36,941 nucleotides of DNA. Source: Bacillota bacterium. Lineage in GTDB: Bacteria > Bacillota > UBA4882 > UBA8346. Each line of letters opens with the position of its first letter. Position 1 is the stretch's first letter. The stretch spans positions 1 to 36,941 of the forward strand of contig JAEZCE010000022.1 in the NCBI GenBank assembly GCA_023429995.1, in the 5' to 3' direction. A program made the position numbers and the translations under genes. Below are positions 23,389 to 32,259 of the stretch, piece after piece. The notes under the pieces are model-generated. The model searched no databases. It was given only the letters and a program-made list of their open reading frames with translations, and was not told where the DNA came from.

Positions 23389-25192
23389 TGTGGAGAAGCC
23401 CATTCATGTGGTGCTAATCGGAAATCCCAACACGGGAAAGACTTCATTGCTCAATGCTTTAACCGGAATGAGTTTACATGTAGGGAATTGGCCCGGTAAA
23501 ACCGTTGAAAAAAAAGAGGGGCAGTTCTATTTCAATGACCGGCTGATCAATATTGTCGATTTACCGGGCACTTACAGCATTGCTCCCTACAGTGAGGAAG
23601 AAAAGGTATCGCATGATTATTTAATGTCCACTGATCCGGATGTCATTATTCAAACCATTGATGTCAATGCTTTGGAGCGTAATTTACTGATGACGATGGA
23701 GCTATTGGCTCTGGGGAAAAAGATCGTGTTGGCTTTTAATTTCAACAAAGAAGCAAAGAGGCGGGGGATCGCCGTCGATATTCCGGGGATTCAAAAAGTG
23801 CTGCAGGTTCCGGTGGTACCCATCGAGGCTAATAAAGGCGAAAATACCGATGAATTGTTAAAAACCGTTTTGGCGGTAGCCCAAGGTGAATTTGGGGTTC
23901 CGGATTATCTTCCGCTATTATTGAAGGAAGATTATCAAATTCATCACGATGACTCGGTGGCTTTTTTTAAAGAGAAACTGGCGCCCTTTTATTCAACGGA
24001 AAAGACCAATCGGAGAACGGAAAAAATAGATGGGGTATTATTAAATAAGTACACTGCTTTTCCTATTTTCTTGATGGTGATATTGTTGATGTTTGAGGCT
24101 ACTTTTACGCTATCCGGACCATTGGTCAATGTAATCCATGATTTCTTCGGATATTTGGGCAAACTCGTCAGCCTGATCAAAATGCCCAGTTTACTTAATT
24201 CTTTAATTTCGGAGGGATTTATTGGGGGCGTGGGTTCGGTACTGGCTTTCGCGCCTCTCATTTTCATTCTTTTTCTGCTCATTGCTTTATTGGAGGATAG
24301 CGGTTATTTGGGAAGAACAGTGGTTCTGGTTGATCCGCTTTTTCAAAAATTGGGGGTATCGGGCCGGACTTTTATCCCGATGATTCTGGGGTTTGGTTGC
24401 AATGTTCCGGCTATTATGGCGACCCGGACCATTAAGGATCGCCGGGAAAGAATGATCGCCATTTTTACGAATTCTTTCATGTCTTGCGGAGCGCGTTTAC
24501 CGGTTTATCTTCTCTTTACCGGTGTCTTTTTTTCCAAAAAAGCCGGCCTGGTCGTAATCATGCTTTATCTATTCGGCATATTGATTTCCTTCGGGGCCAG
24601 CTTTGTTTTATCCCGCTTGATTCGGAGTCAGGGGCAACAGGCTTTAATTATCGAGTTGCCTCCCTATCGGATGCCGACCATTGCCAATGTGGTCAAACAT
24701 GCTTGGTACCACACCAAAGAATTTATTAAAAAAGCTGGAACCATCATTATCGCTTCGGTACTGGTCATCTGGACACTCGCCAGCTTACCTGCGGGGGTCG
24801 TTTACGGTTCGGAAGCCAGTTTACTTGGTAAAATGGGTCATTTTATCAGCCCATTTTTTAAACCCTTGGGATTTGGCGATTGGACCTTTGCCGTGGCCTT
24901 AATCTTTGGGGTGGTAGCGAAAGAAGTTATTATCGGAACTTTGGGTACGTTATATGGAGTCGGCGCTACCACTCTGGCCCAGGCTCTTCCCAAGTTTATT
25001 ACACCCTTGGGCGCGCTCAGTTTTTTATTCTTTGTATCCTTATACATCCCTTGTATGGCGACAATTGCCACCATCCGTCAGGAAAGCGGCGGTTGGAAAT
25101 ATGCCGTTCTGCAACCGGTATTCACCATCTCTATCGCCTGGCTGGTTGCTTTTGGGGTATATCATTTGGGGTTAATGTTAGGCTTTCACTAA
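23381..25192 (+). CDS. feoB: Ferrous iron transporter B with altered G4/G5 motifs
   Basis: A 603-residue Fe2+ permease of the inner membrane. The N-terminal G domain has G1 GNPNTGKT (14-21), PGKTVE with the G2 Thr41 and G3 DLPG (60-63). The G4 motif, normally NxxD, reads N120-F-N-K123, and G5 reads E149-A-N where S-A is usual, so guanine recognition is probably weakened. The membrane part keeps the hallmark GCNVPAIMATRTI and SCGARLPVY gate segments and about ten membrane spans. The ATG at 23381 overlaps feoA and has GGAGG six bases upstream. No feoC follows. The transporter call is firm; nucleotide preference is open. Confidence 0.95.
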   Translation: MNDVEKPIHVVLIGNPNTGKTSLLNALTGMSLHVGNWPGKTVEKKEGQFYFNDRLINIVDLPGTYSIAPYSEEEKVSHDYLMSTDPDVIIQTIDVNALERNLLMTMELLALGKKIVLAFNFNKEAKRRGIAVDIPGIQKVLQVPVVPIEANKGENTDELLKTVLAVAQGEFGVPDYLPLLLKEDYQIHHDDSVAFFKEKLAPFYSTEKTNRRTEKIDGVLLNKYTAFPIFLMVILLMFEATFTLSGPLVNVIHDFFGYLGKLVSLIKMPSLLNSLISEGFIGGVGSVLAFAPLIFILFLLIALLEDSGYLGRTVVLVDPLFQKLGVSGRTFIPMILGFGCNVPAIMATRTIKDRRERMIAIFTNSFMSCGARLPVYLLFTGVFFSKKAGLVVIMLYLFGILISFGASFVLSRLIRSQGQQALIIELPPYRMPTIANVVKHAWYHTKEFIKKAGTIIIASVLVIWTLASLPAGVVYGSEASLLGKMGHFISPFFKPLGFGDWTFAVALIFGVVAKEVIIGTLGTLYGVGATTLAQALPKFITPLGALSFLFFVSLYIPCMATIATIRQESGGWKYAVLQPVFTISIAWLVAFGVYHLGLMLGFH

Positions 25193-25262
25193 GAAGGAAA
25201 GTTGTTTTTCCCGCCTGAATCCGGTTGGGAACTCAAAAAAACCGCTAAGCGGGAAAAGCCTG

Positions 25263-25288
25263 AGGGCGCGCATTTCGGCGCGCCCTTT
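25263..25288. terminator. GC-rich terminator between convergent feoB and yitT-like gene
   Basis: AGGGCGCGC (25263-25271) pairs perfectly with GCGCGCCCT (25278-25286), loop ATTTCG, followed by TT. The T-run is short for this strand. A smaller CCGCT/AGCGG hairpin lies just before it. Confidence 0.75.
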
Positions 25289-25299
25289 CTGATCAAGGG

Positions 25300-26172
25300 T
25301 TAAATACTGCGAAACCCTTTTCCGATGATTTCCGAAGTATTGGTAATTGTGATAAATGACCCCGGATCAATTTCCCGGATGTATTTCCGCAAGCTGACAG
25401 CCTGGGCTCTTGTTACCACAGTGGTAATTACATGTTCCTCGTGATCGGTGAAAGCGCCGTGGGCAATATGAACCGTAGCTCCCCGGTGCAGGACATTCAG
25501 GATATAGTTTTGAATTAAATCCGGTTTATTGCTGATGATGACCAATTGTTTACGGAGATTTAAATTCTCGATCACCGAATCGATAAGGAATGCCTTAAAA
25601 ATCAATCCTAAAAAAGAGTACATTCCGATGCGAATCCCATAAACAAAACCGGCCGATATTGTGATTACAAAATCAGCGATTAATAAGGCCTTGCCAATAT
25701 CAATGTCGGTAAGCTTGTTGAGGACTTTGGCGACGATATCCGTTCCGCCGGTGGAAGCGTTTTGGTTGAAGGTAATTGCCGAACCCACTGCCGGCAAAAG
25801 GATCGCCAGGATTAACTCCAGCATGGTATCCTTGGTGAAAGGCATATTCATCGGGAATATTCTATCCAGAAACCAGACCATGGCGGAAAGCATCAGACTG
25901 GAATATACGGTTTTAGAACCGAAATTCCGCCCAATCATCGCATAACCGGCGACTAGAAACAAAATATTGATGATCAGCATGATTGGACCGACATTGATAT
26001 TGGGGGAAAAATGTTGCGTCACAATAGCGATGCCGCTTACGCCTCCGGTGGCGAAATGATTGGGAATTTTGAAGAAATGAATTCCAGCCGCTACAAGAGC
26101 TAAGCCTAAATTGATAAGCAGAAATTCTTTGTTTTTTTCATACGTCAATTTCGGGAAAGTTAGTTTAAACAT
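25300..26172 (-). CDS. YitT family membrane protein (DUF161 + DUF2179)
   Basis: A 290-residue protein with five or six N-terminal membrane segments, including GIHFFKIPNHFATGGVSGIAIV and the NQNASTGGTDIVAKVL repeat typical of the YitT/DUF161 family. A cytoplasmic C-terminal DUF2179 domain follows (KQLVIISNKPDLIQNYIL ... EEHVITTVVTRAQAVSLRKYIREIDPGSFITIT). The function is not established for most members. AAGGAT lies eight bases before the ATG. It is separated from feoB by a terminator; the gene upstream on the same strand is 105 bases away. Confidence 0.92.
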   Translation of the reverse strand: MFKLTFPKLTYEKNKEFLLINLGLALVAAGIHFFKIPNHFATGGVSGIAIVTQHFSPNINVGPIMLIINILFLVAGYAMIGRNFGSKTVYSSLMLSAMVWFLDRIFPMNMPFTKDTMLELILAILLPAVGSAITFNQNASTGGTDIVAKVLNKLTDIDIGKALLIADFVITISAGFVYGIRIGMYSFLGLIFKAFLIDSVIENLNLRKQLVIISNKPDLIQNYILNVLHRGATVHIAHGAFTDHEEHVITTVVTRAQAVSLRKYIREIDPGSFITITNTSEIIGKGFRSI

Positions 26173-26277
26173 GAAACCTATCCTTTATCGCGATTTATTG
26201 TCGGTAAAAATATTATCATAGCGCGAATATTCAGTCAACGGGAACGAGCTTCGAAAATCCACCGCTCAAATTTTGAT

Positions 26278-27021
26278 TTAGATCACAAATCCTCCATTGG
26301 GGCTTAATACCTGGCCCGTGATGAAATCAGCTTCTTCGGAGGCTAAAAAATAAGCTGCAGCCGCGATGTCTCCAGGTTTTCCTAAACGTTGCAAGGGGGT
26401 GGCGGACCTTAACTCTGCCAGATCTTCTTCCCGGAACGAATTCAACATCTCGGTTTGAATAACGCCGGGCGCGATACAATTGACCTGAATATTTGAAGGG
26501 CCAAGTTCTTTGGCCAGGGCTTTGGTTAGTCCGATAACCCCGGCTTTGGCTGCCGAATAATGAACTTCACAGGACCCCCCGACCAAGCCCCAAATGGAAG
26601 CGATATTAATAATCTTTCCCTTTTTTTGGGGAATCATGAATTTTAACGCCGCTTGCGAGCAGTTAAATACTCCTTTTAAATTGACATTCATCATTTCATC
26701 CCACTCGGCTTCGGTAATATCGATAAACAATTTTGAGGCGGCAATGGCGGCATTGTTGATTAAGATATCAATGCCGCCGAATTTTTCGGCGCAGAAGTCA
26801 GCCATTGCCTGGACTTGGTTTTTTTTGGCCACATCGGCCCGGAAAACCGCCGCAGATATCCCCTTTTTTTGCAGATTTTCTAAAAGAGCGAGGGCGGCTT
26901 CCTCGGAGTGGTTATAATTCAGCAAAACATGATAGCCCCGGGAGCCGAATAATTGGGCGGTTGCTTTACCGATGCCCCGGGAGGCGCCGGTTATAAGCGC
27001 CGTGGCGATTTGGTGACCCAT
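26278..27021 (-). CDS. SDR family 3-oxoacyl-ACP reductase-like protein (FabG-like)
   Basis: A 247-residue cytoplasmic SDR. The Rossmann motif is TGASRGIGKATA (about 11-22), with NNAA near 88-91, the catalytic Ser in NIASIWGLVG and YSAAKAG. FabG-like features include LAKELGPSNIQVNCIAPGVIQTEM and the C-terminal GQVLSPNGGF. It would use NADPH on 3-oxoacyl thioesters or a related carbonyl. No fatty acid synthesis genes are near, so it is probably an accessory copy with unknown substrate. GGAGG lies six bases before the ATG. Confidence 0.88.
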   Translation of the reverse strand: MGHQIATALITGASRGIGKATAQLFGSRGYHVLLNYNHSEEAALALLENLQKKGISAAVFRADVAKKNQVQAMADFCAEKFGGIDILINNAAIAASKLFIDITEAEWDEMMNVNLKGVFNCSQAALKFMIPQKKGKIINIASIWGLVGGSCEVHYSAAKAGVIGLTKALAKELGPSNIQVNCIAPGVIQTEMLNSFREEDLAELRSATPLQRLGKPGDIAAAAYFLASEEADFITGQVLSPNGGFVI

Positions 27022-27193
27022 GGAAAAACCTCCATTTCAAGTTGTAGCTAACGTTAATCGGAAGTGTCAAAATTTGTTATGTCATAAGTATACCTGAAGT
27101 ATTTTAATGTTGAAACCTTCATTTTAATCAAGAAGATCGTTTCCGGGTAGGAAGATATATTTCAGAGCCGCCGGGGACTCTATTGAGAAGCAT
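27022..27193. other. Short intergenic stretch before B12 promoter
   Basis: Divergent region between the FabG-like gene and the B12 operon. Nothing beyond flanking promoter sequence is seen. Confidence 0.5.
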
Positions 27194-27222
27194 TTGTAAA
27201 TTAGGGCGGATTGGTATATAAT
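27194..27222 (+). promoter_or_regulatory. Promoter of the cobalamin operon
   Basis: TTGTAA (27194-27199), 17 bases, a perfect TATAAT (27217-27222), immediately upstream of the riboswitch. Confidence 0.8.
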
Positions 27223-27227
27223 GGTAT

Positions 27228-27440
27228 CCAGATTGAATCCAGGGTGCTATGTTTATAGCCTAACAGGGAAACAGGTTAGAATCCTGTACGGTCCCGCCAC
27301 TGTAATTGGGGAGTTTCTTAAGAAACCATCATTCGTTGAATAATGGTTTTAGTCACTGGGTAAATCCGGGAAGACGATAAGAAACGATGAGCCTGAGTCA
27401 GGAGACCTGCCTTGGAGTATCCGTCCAGCCTACGAGAGAT
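27228..27440 (+). ncRNA. Cobalamin riboswitch
   Basis: All conserved blocks of the B12-box class are present in order: ACAGGGAAACAGGTTAGAAT, the CCCGCCACTGTAA block (near 27294-27306), a hairpin insert near 27324-27348, CACTGGGTAAATCCGGGAAG, then GATGAGCCTGAGTCAGGAGA and CCTGCC near 27411. It binds adenosylcobalamin or a related form and lowers expression of the transport operon downstream when B12 is plentiful. Confidence 0.96.
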
Positions 27441-27466
27441 GGGAGTGGGTTCATGGTGTTACCATT

Positions 27467-27506
27467 AAAGTCTTTTCCCATTTGCATGGGGATAAGGCTT
27501 TTTTAT
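27467..27506 (+). terminator. Riboswitch expression-platform terminator
   Basis: AGTCTTTTCCCAT and ATGGGGATAAGGCT form a long stem with one mismatch and one bulge, followed by TTTTTT. Its place between aptamer and btuB implies control by transcription termination. Confidence 0.85.
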
Positions 27507-27579
27507 TGGCCGGATTAAAAAAATTCCCGGTTCAATTTGGGAGAATGGAAAAGCGCTGGAAATGAAGGGAGCTATATTT

Positions 27580-29415
27580 GTGAAGAAGCATGCAATTTGC
27601 TTAACGATTGTTTCAATAATAGGATGGCTACTTTGTTCATCCGTAATTTGGGCGGATGATTCGGATAATAATGTTTCCGAAGAGGAAGTGGTGGTAACCG
27701 CTTCAAGGACGGCTCAGCCGGAGGCGAAGGCCCCGGGGAAAACGGAAGTAATCACTAAGGAAGAGATTGAAGCGTCGGGGGCGACGACCGTGGCGGAAGC
27801 TTTGGAAGATGCCGGTGTTACTGTTTCGGGAAATGGCGGGAAATCAGGAGCGGCAACTGTTCGATTGGATGGAAGTGATGAATATCAGACACTGGTATTA
27901 ATAAATGGAGTACCCATTAGTTCCGGTCCGAGCGGTTCGGTGGATTTGAGTTACTTACCGACAGCGGCTATAAAGCGCATTGAAGTTTCTCATGGCCCTT
28001 TATCTGCATTGTATGGTTCGAGTGCAATCGGTGGCGTAATCAATATCATTACCGACTTGACCGGAGAACCCCGGAATGAGCTTAACCATAGGGGAGGTAG
28101 TTTTAATACCCAAAGTATGGATTTTCTGACTCAACAACAAAACTGGGGGCTGGCAATTGGGGGTGGCATATCCGAGGGTTATCTCACTCATTCCAAAACG
28201 TATTCTAATTATTTGATGGGTCAATATAACTTTTATCAGACAAACGATGAGTATCTTAAGTTATATATTCAAGATCTAAGCAAACACGGACAACAACCGG
28301 GATACTTTAACTCTTCCTCTACAGCGGTTCAATCGGATCAAAATGTCGCCATGAATTTAAATGGACTGAGGAAATTTTGGGGCGGAATCTGGGAGTACAA
28401 AATTTACGGACAATATTACGATTTGCGGTATGATGACACCGAAGCTTACCGGCATCAGGTTTTTAGTCAAGGTATTGATTGTGGGGGACAATATCAACTG
28501 GGGAATCACTCGGTACTTAGCGGATTAACAACTCAGTATGAAAGTTTTGAAAGCACCGCATTTGGAGACCATTCCCGGAATGACATCGGTTTGTTTTTAC
28601 AGGATAATTGGCAACTATGCAGCTGGCTTAGTTTAGTAACGGGGTTACGTCAAGATTACTACAGTGACTTTTCTTCGCCATTATTGCCGAAAGTAACACT
28701 GGTGGGAGCAATCACTGACCAATTGACTATTAAAGCGGGATATGGAAAAACGTTTCGCGCCCCAAGTTTTCAAGATTTATACTGGTATGAAACGGGGACC
28801 TATATTTACAATGGCGATACTTTTAATTATACCAACATAGGAAACCCTGATTTAAAGCCCGAGAAAGGTGAACGTTACGATATAGTCGTAGCATGGAAAC
28901 AAAACCATCAATCCATATCGCTTGATATGTACCAAAGCAATTTACAGGATGGAATTGACTGGATTTCCACTCCGGATGGTTATACGGTGATGAATATCGA
29001 TAAAATGCTTGTCCGGGGTATTCGTTTCGATTGGATCAATCAATGGCTTGATTTATTTACAACGACCATCGGTTATAATTGGCTTGACAAGGAAGGTTAT
29101 AATATAATTTCCGGTAAATATGACGACGATTTAAATACATTCGGTAAACAGCAATGGAAATTGGGTTTAGGCTTTCAATATAAGGCCTGGCAATATTGGG
29201 TAAATTGGTATTTAGTCAAAGAACGTTGCCCCAATGACAATGGCGCTGAAATGCCGGATTATGACGTTCTCAATTTAAATGTTAAGTACTCCGTCCATCA
29301 AAGTCTAACCTTTAGCCTTGCAATGGATAATGTCACCGATGAAACTTATCAAGTTAATTATGGGTATCTCATGCCCGGACGGAGTTATACTTTAAGCACA
29401 AAGTATACTTTTTAG
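27580..29415 (+). CDS. btuB: TonB-dependent outer-membrane cobalamin receptor
   Basis: A 611-residue precursor. The signal peptide is CLTIVSIIGWLLCSSVIWA. A TonB-box-like EEEVVVTAS segment follows. The plug domain (about 45-160) carries VRLDGSDEYQTLVLINGVPI and GPLSALYGSSAIGGVINIIT. A 22-strand-type beta-barrel ends in the terminal aromatic YTF of outer-membrane proteins. With the riboswitch upstream and BtuFCD downstream, cobalamin is the expected ligand. GTG 27580 is chosen (AAGGGAG eight bases upstream) over ATG 27562, which lacks one. This is the main evidence that the host has an outer membrane. Confidence 0.95.
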   Translation: MKKHAICLTIVSIIGWLLCSSVIWADDSDNNVSEEEVVVTASRTAQPEAKAPGKTEVITKEEIEASGATTVAEALEDAGVTVSGNGGKSGAATVRLDGSDEYQTLVLINGVPISSGPSGSVDLSYLPTAAIKRIEVSHGPLSALYGSSAIGGVINIITDLTGEPRNELNHRGGSFNTQSMDFLTQQQNWGLAIGGGISEGYLTHSKTYSNYLMGQYNFYQTNDEYLKLYIQDLSKHGQQPGYFNSSSTAVQSDQNVAMNLNGLRKFWGGIWEYKIYGQYYDLRYDDTEAYRHQVFSQGIDCGGQYQLGNHSVLSGLTTQYESFESTAFGDHSRNDIGLFLQDNWQLCSWLSLVTGLRQDYYSDFSSPLLPKVTLVGAITDQLTIKAGYGKTFRAPSFQDLYWYETGTYIYNGDTFNYTNIGNPDLKPEKGERYDIVVAWKQNHQSISLDMYQSNLQDGIDWISTPDGYTVMNIDKMLVRGIRFDWINQWLDLFTTTIGYNWLDKEGYNIISGKYDDDLNTFGKQQWKLGLGFQYKAWQYWVNWYLVKERCPNDNGAEMPDYDVLNLNVKYSVHQSLTFSLAMDNVTDETYQVNYGYLMPGRSYTLSTKYTF

Positions 29416-29424
29416 GCGGTATGG

Positions 29425-30162
29425 ATGTTTAGAAAATGTTTGGTGACTTCAATCGTATTCCATATGCTATGGATAACCGGAGCGGGGATTTACTCGCCCC
29501 ATCCACCGGCGCAGCCGAGGCCGGCCGTATTTGAATTGATGACTGTCAATGTCTATGATACGGGAGGAACGGCAGAGAATTTTGGCGAAACTCAACTTGC
29601 AGCGAGAACAAGATCAGCGAATGTGCCTTATCTTAAAAAGGCGTCCGGTGACGCCAAGACTTTGCAAGCCGGACTTGATCAGCTTCGGCAGTCTCAACCG
29701 AAGGATGAGGCCGCCGCCTATTATGGCGGCGGGGGAGGGAAAACCGATCAAAGCGGCCTTAATATCCCAAGCGCGTCCATGACGGGAACCAATTCCAACG
29801 GAAGCCTGTCTCCTGGCGAGAACATGGGATTGGTTGGGAATGATTTTGACAAGGAGGCTGCGGGAGGAACAGGAAAGCAAGGGGGAGACAAAATAACGCC
29901 GCATGCTATTGATCAGCCGCGTTCTTATCCCCTGGAGGCCCGGAATAAAGGCTGGGAAGGCACGGTAAAATTGGAGGCCTCATTGAACAAGAAAGGACGC
30001 ATTGAATCCATAAAACTGCTTCAATCGTCCGGATATAAAATATTAGATGATACTGCCATCCGGATGGTAAAGAAATGGCGTTATAAACCCGTTGTCAAAG
30101 ATGGAGTCCCTATGGATTGGACCTTGCGAATCACAATCCCTTTTAAGCTGGAGGATAATTAA
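29425..30162 (+). CDS. tonB: Energy transducer TonB
   Basis: A 245-residue protein. The N-terminal membrane anchor is LVTSIVFHMLWITGAGIY. A long Gly/Ser/Asn/Pro-rich periplasmic spacer (about 40-165) replaces the usual EPxPKP repeats. The C-terminal TonB domain has PRSYPLEARNKGWEGTVKLEA, GRIESIKLLQSSGYKILDDTA and KKWRYKPV. It carries proton-motive energy from ExbB/ExbD to the receptor encoded just upstream (nine-base gap). It appears dedicated to B12 uptake by its place in the riboswitch operon. Confidence 0.93.
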   Translation: MFRKCLVTSIVFHMLWITGAGIYSPHPPAQPRPAVFELMTVNVYDTGGTAENFGETQLAARTRSANVPYLKKASGDAKTLQAGLDQLRQSQPKDEAAAYYGGGGGKTDQSGLNIPSASMTGTNSNGSLSPGENMGLVGNDFDKEAAGGTGKQGGDKITPHAIDQPRSYPLEARNKGWEGTVKLEASLNKKGRIESIKLLQSSGYKILDDTAIRMVKKWRYKPVVKDGVPMDWTLRITIPFKLEDN

Positions 30163-30163
30163 A

Positions 30164-30622
30164 ATGAGTTTATTGCAAAAAGGCGGCTTTTTCATGTTGC
30201 CGTTGTTGCTTTGCTCCATTATCATGGTGGCGGTAATTTTGGAGCGGCTAACTATTTTTTCTCAAACCATGAAAAAACCTTTGGTAAACCAGGATAACCC
30301 GCAGGAGGTCATTAAAAAGTTGCGCGCTCATCTGATGATCCTTTATACTGTCATCGTCATTGCGCCAATGCTTGGCTTAATCGGTACGGTGGTTGGCTTG
30401 ATGAAATGCTTTCACTTGCTGGGAATCACGGCTGCCACCACTTTTGATCCCAAGATATTGAGCCTCGGGATTAGTGAAGCATTGCTGACGACGGCTGCCG
30501 GTTTGATTATTACGGTGATTGCGACGATATTTTACAATTATTTCAATACCCGCCTCGATGGTTATGTAGCGGATTATAACAGTTCCCTTCAAGATGGCGA
30601 CTTTGAAGGAAAAGAGCCATGA
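30164..30622 (+). CDS. exbB: Minimal ExbB-type proton channel protein
   Basis: A 152-residue MotA/TolQ/ExbB family protein with three membrane segments: FFMLPLLLCSIIMVAVILERL, the VIVIAPMLGLIGTVVGLMKCF segment and EALLTTAAGLIITVIATIFYNYF. It is much shorter than E. coli ExbB (244 residues): the cytoplasmic loop between segments 1 and 2 is only about 35 residues. ATG 30164 has GGAGG nine bases upstream and sits one base after the tonB stop. It works with ExbD (four-base overlap) to power TonB. Confidence 0.92.
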   Translation: MSLLQKGGFFMLPLLLCSIIMVAVILERLTIFSQTMKKPLVNQDNPQEVIKKLRAHLMILYTVIVIAPMLGLIGTVVGLMKCFHLLGITAATTFDPKILSLGISEALLTTAAGLIITVIATIFYNYFNTRLDGYVADYNSSLQDGDFEGKEP

Positions 30623-31029
30623 AAAAAGTTCCGATTCATTTAAAGCCCCTTCCGGAACCCCGTTTGGAAATATTGAACCTGATCGACGTTTTAATTACCT
30701 TGGTGGCTTTTTTTATGCTGGCTTCAACATTTGTGGCGGATCAATCCCAGCGGAATATCGGTATCAATTTACCCCAAGTCCGGCATTCCGGAATCCCGGA
30801 CCAGGCTGACAGGGGGTTGGTGGTGGAGTTGAATAAAAAACACCAAATATTTTATCGGGGAGAGTCCCTGAATAGCTTTCAATTGAAAGAGTTGTTTCAA
30901 AAACAGCCCGGGGATACTGTCTTTACGATCAAGGCGGACAAAGATTGCCGTTATTCCTGGGTGGTTGATTTATTGGATTTGGCGGCAGGGTGTAAACTGA
31001 CGAAGATTGCTTTGGAAGTCAGAAAGTAG
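30619..31029 (+). CDS. exbD: ExbD/TolR-type proton channel protein
   Basis: A 136-residue protein with one membrane segment. The essential proton-path Asp sits in NLIDVLITLVAFFML near residue 23. A periplasmic ExbD/TolR domain follows (LVVELNKKHQIFYRGESL ... DTVFTIKADKDCRYSWVVDLLDLA). It starts within the exbB stop (ATGA overlap), so the two are translationally coupled and should form the ExbB-ExbD motor that drives TonB. Confidence 0.92.
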   Translation: MKKVPIHLKPLPEPRLEILNLIDVLITLVAFFMLASTFVADQSQRNIGINLPQVRHSGIPDQADRGLVVELNKKHQIFYRGESLNSFQLKELFQKQPGDTVFTIKADKDCRYSWVVDLLDLAAGCKLTKIALEVRK

Positions 31030-31046
31030 TCCCCGTTCGCGGCAAG

Positions 31047-31075
31047 AGCAACCTAAGCCAGGGGCCTGCGTTGCT
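31047..31075 (+). other. Intra-operon stem-loop between exbD and btuF
   Basis: AGCAAC (31047-31052) can pair with GTTGCT (31070-31075) around a GCC/GGC inner stem. There is no T-run. It could affect transcript stability or relative expression; weakly supported. Confidence 0.35.
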
Positions 31076-31096
31076 GATTCAAGAGGTGAAAAGATA

Positions 31097-32209
31097 TTGA
31101 AACCACAGCGAAAAATCCTGGTTTTTTTGACATTGCTCTGTATGGTGGAATTGGTTGGGCAGGCCCAGGTCTTGCCGGCTCCCACAGCGTTGCCCGGTTT
31201 AGGCTATACCCGGCATTTTAAAATTGAAGAAGTCGGCAACCGTTGCCGGAAAATAACCGACGGACAAGGCAACCAATTGTTGTTGGTCCCCCATGGCATG
31301 AAACCTCCCAAGGGCTTTCGCAATCTCCCGGTGATTCGCGTCCCGGTTCAAAGGGCCTTGTTTGCTTCGATGACCCAGGTTTGTTTATTGAGGCCTTTTC
31401 ATAATCGGGAAATATGGGCCAGTGTGGTCGGGGTCACCAGCCCGTCGAGGGAATGGTATATCCCGGAAATTCGCAAAGGGCTGCAAAATGGGTCGATCCA
31501 ATATGTCGGAGATGGTTATGAACCGGACTTTGAGATGATTCAAGCATTAGAACCGGAAATCGTTTTTGCCTACGGCGGTCCCAACGGCCAATTCAAGTTG
31601 ATGAAAAAACTATCCGAGTTGAAGATTCCCTACGCTGTTGATAATGAATATTTGGAAGCCGATCCCTTGGGACAGTTGGAATGGCTTAAATTCGTCGCTG
31701 CCTTTTACGATCAGGGGCAGGCGGCTGAAAAATATTTTAAGCGGAGCGAAAGAACAATCCTGGATACGGCCCGAAATTTACGGGGAAGAAAAAGGCCCAA
31801 AATTGCCTGGGGCATGATTTATAACGGGAAAGTTTATGTTGCCGCAGGCGATTCGTACGTTGCCAAAATGATCGACTTGGCCGGCGGAGACTATCTCTTT
31901 AAACAACTGGTAAGAGGTAATACCGCCCTCAATATCGAAACCTTTTATGCGCAAAGCAAGAACGCGGACATTTTGGTGAATAGCGCTTATGCTCCCATGG
32001 TTCCCTCCATTCAAGCCATGGTAAGCCAGGCTCCCATTTTAGCAGATCTGAATGCGGTTCGCCGGGGCCGGGTCTGGTCGATGCAGCCTTGGTATAATCA
32101 AAGGGTGGACCAAAATGACCAAATTTTGTTGGATTTAGCTTCGATTTTTCATCCCGAAGCAATCAAAAACAGGCGGCTTGAAAACTTTTTAAAGCTTCCG
32201 CCTCGATAG
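31097..32209 (+). CDS. btuF: Periplasmic cobalamin-binding protein, BtuF-like
   Basis: A 370-residue ABC substrate-binding protein of the class III (siderophore/B12) type. The signal sequence is ILVFLTLLCMVELVGQAQ, without a convincing lipobox, so it is probably soluble in the periplasm. Fold markers are RVPVQRALFASMTQVCLL, VGDGYEPDFEMIQALEPEIVFAYGG, LEADPLGQLEWLKFVAAFY, KMIDLAGGDYLF and the final WSMQPWYNQ. TTG 31097 is chosen (AGAGGTG eight bases upstream). B12 is inferred from the riboswitch operon; heme or siderophore cannot be excluded by sequence alone. Confidence 0.87.
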   Translation: MKPQRKILVFLTLLCMVELVGQAQVLPAPTALPGLGYTRHFKIEEVGNRCRKITDGQGNQLLLVPHGMKPPKGFRNLPVIRVPVQRALFASMTQVCLLRPFHNREIWASVVGVTSPSREWYIPEIRKGLQNGSIQYVGDGYEPDFEMIQALEPEIVFAYGGPNGQFKLMKKLSELKIPYAVDNEYLEADPLGQLEWLKFVAAFYDQGQAAEKYFKRSERTILDTARNLRGRKRPKIAWGMIYNGKVYVAAGDSYVAKMIDLAGGDYLFKQLVRGNTALNIETFYAQSKNADILVNSAYAPMVPSIQAMVSQAPILADLNAVRRGRVWSMQPWYNQRVDQNDQILLDLASIFHPEAIKNRRLENFLKLPPR

Positions 32210-32259
32210 GGTTATATTCAGAAGACCGTGAAGAGTGACGGTTTGAGGGGCTGGGTTTC

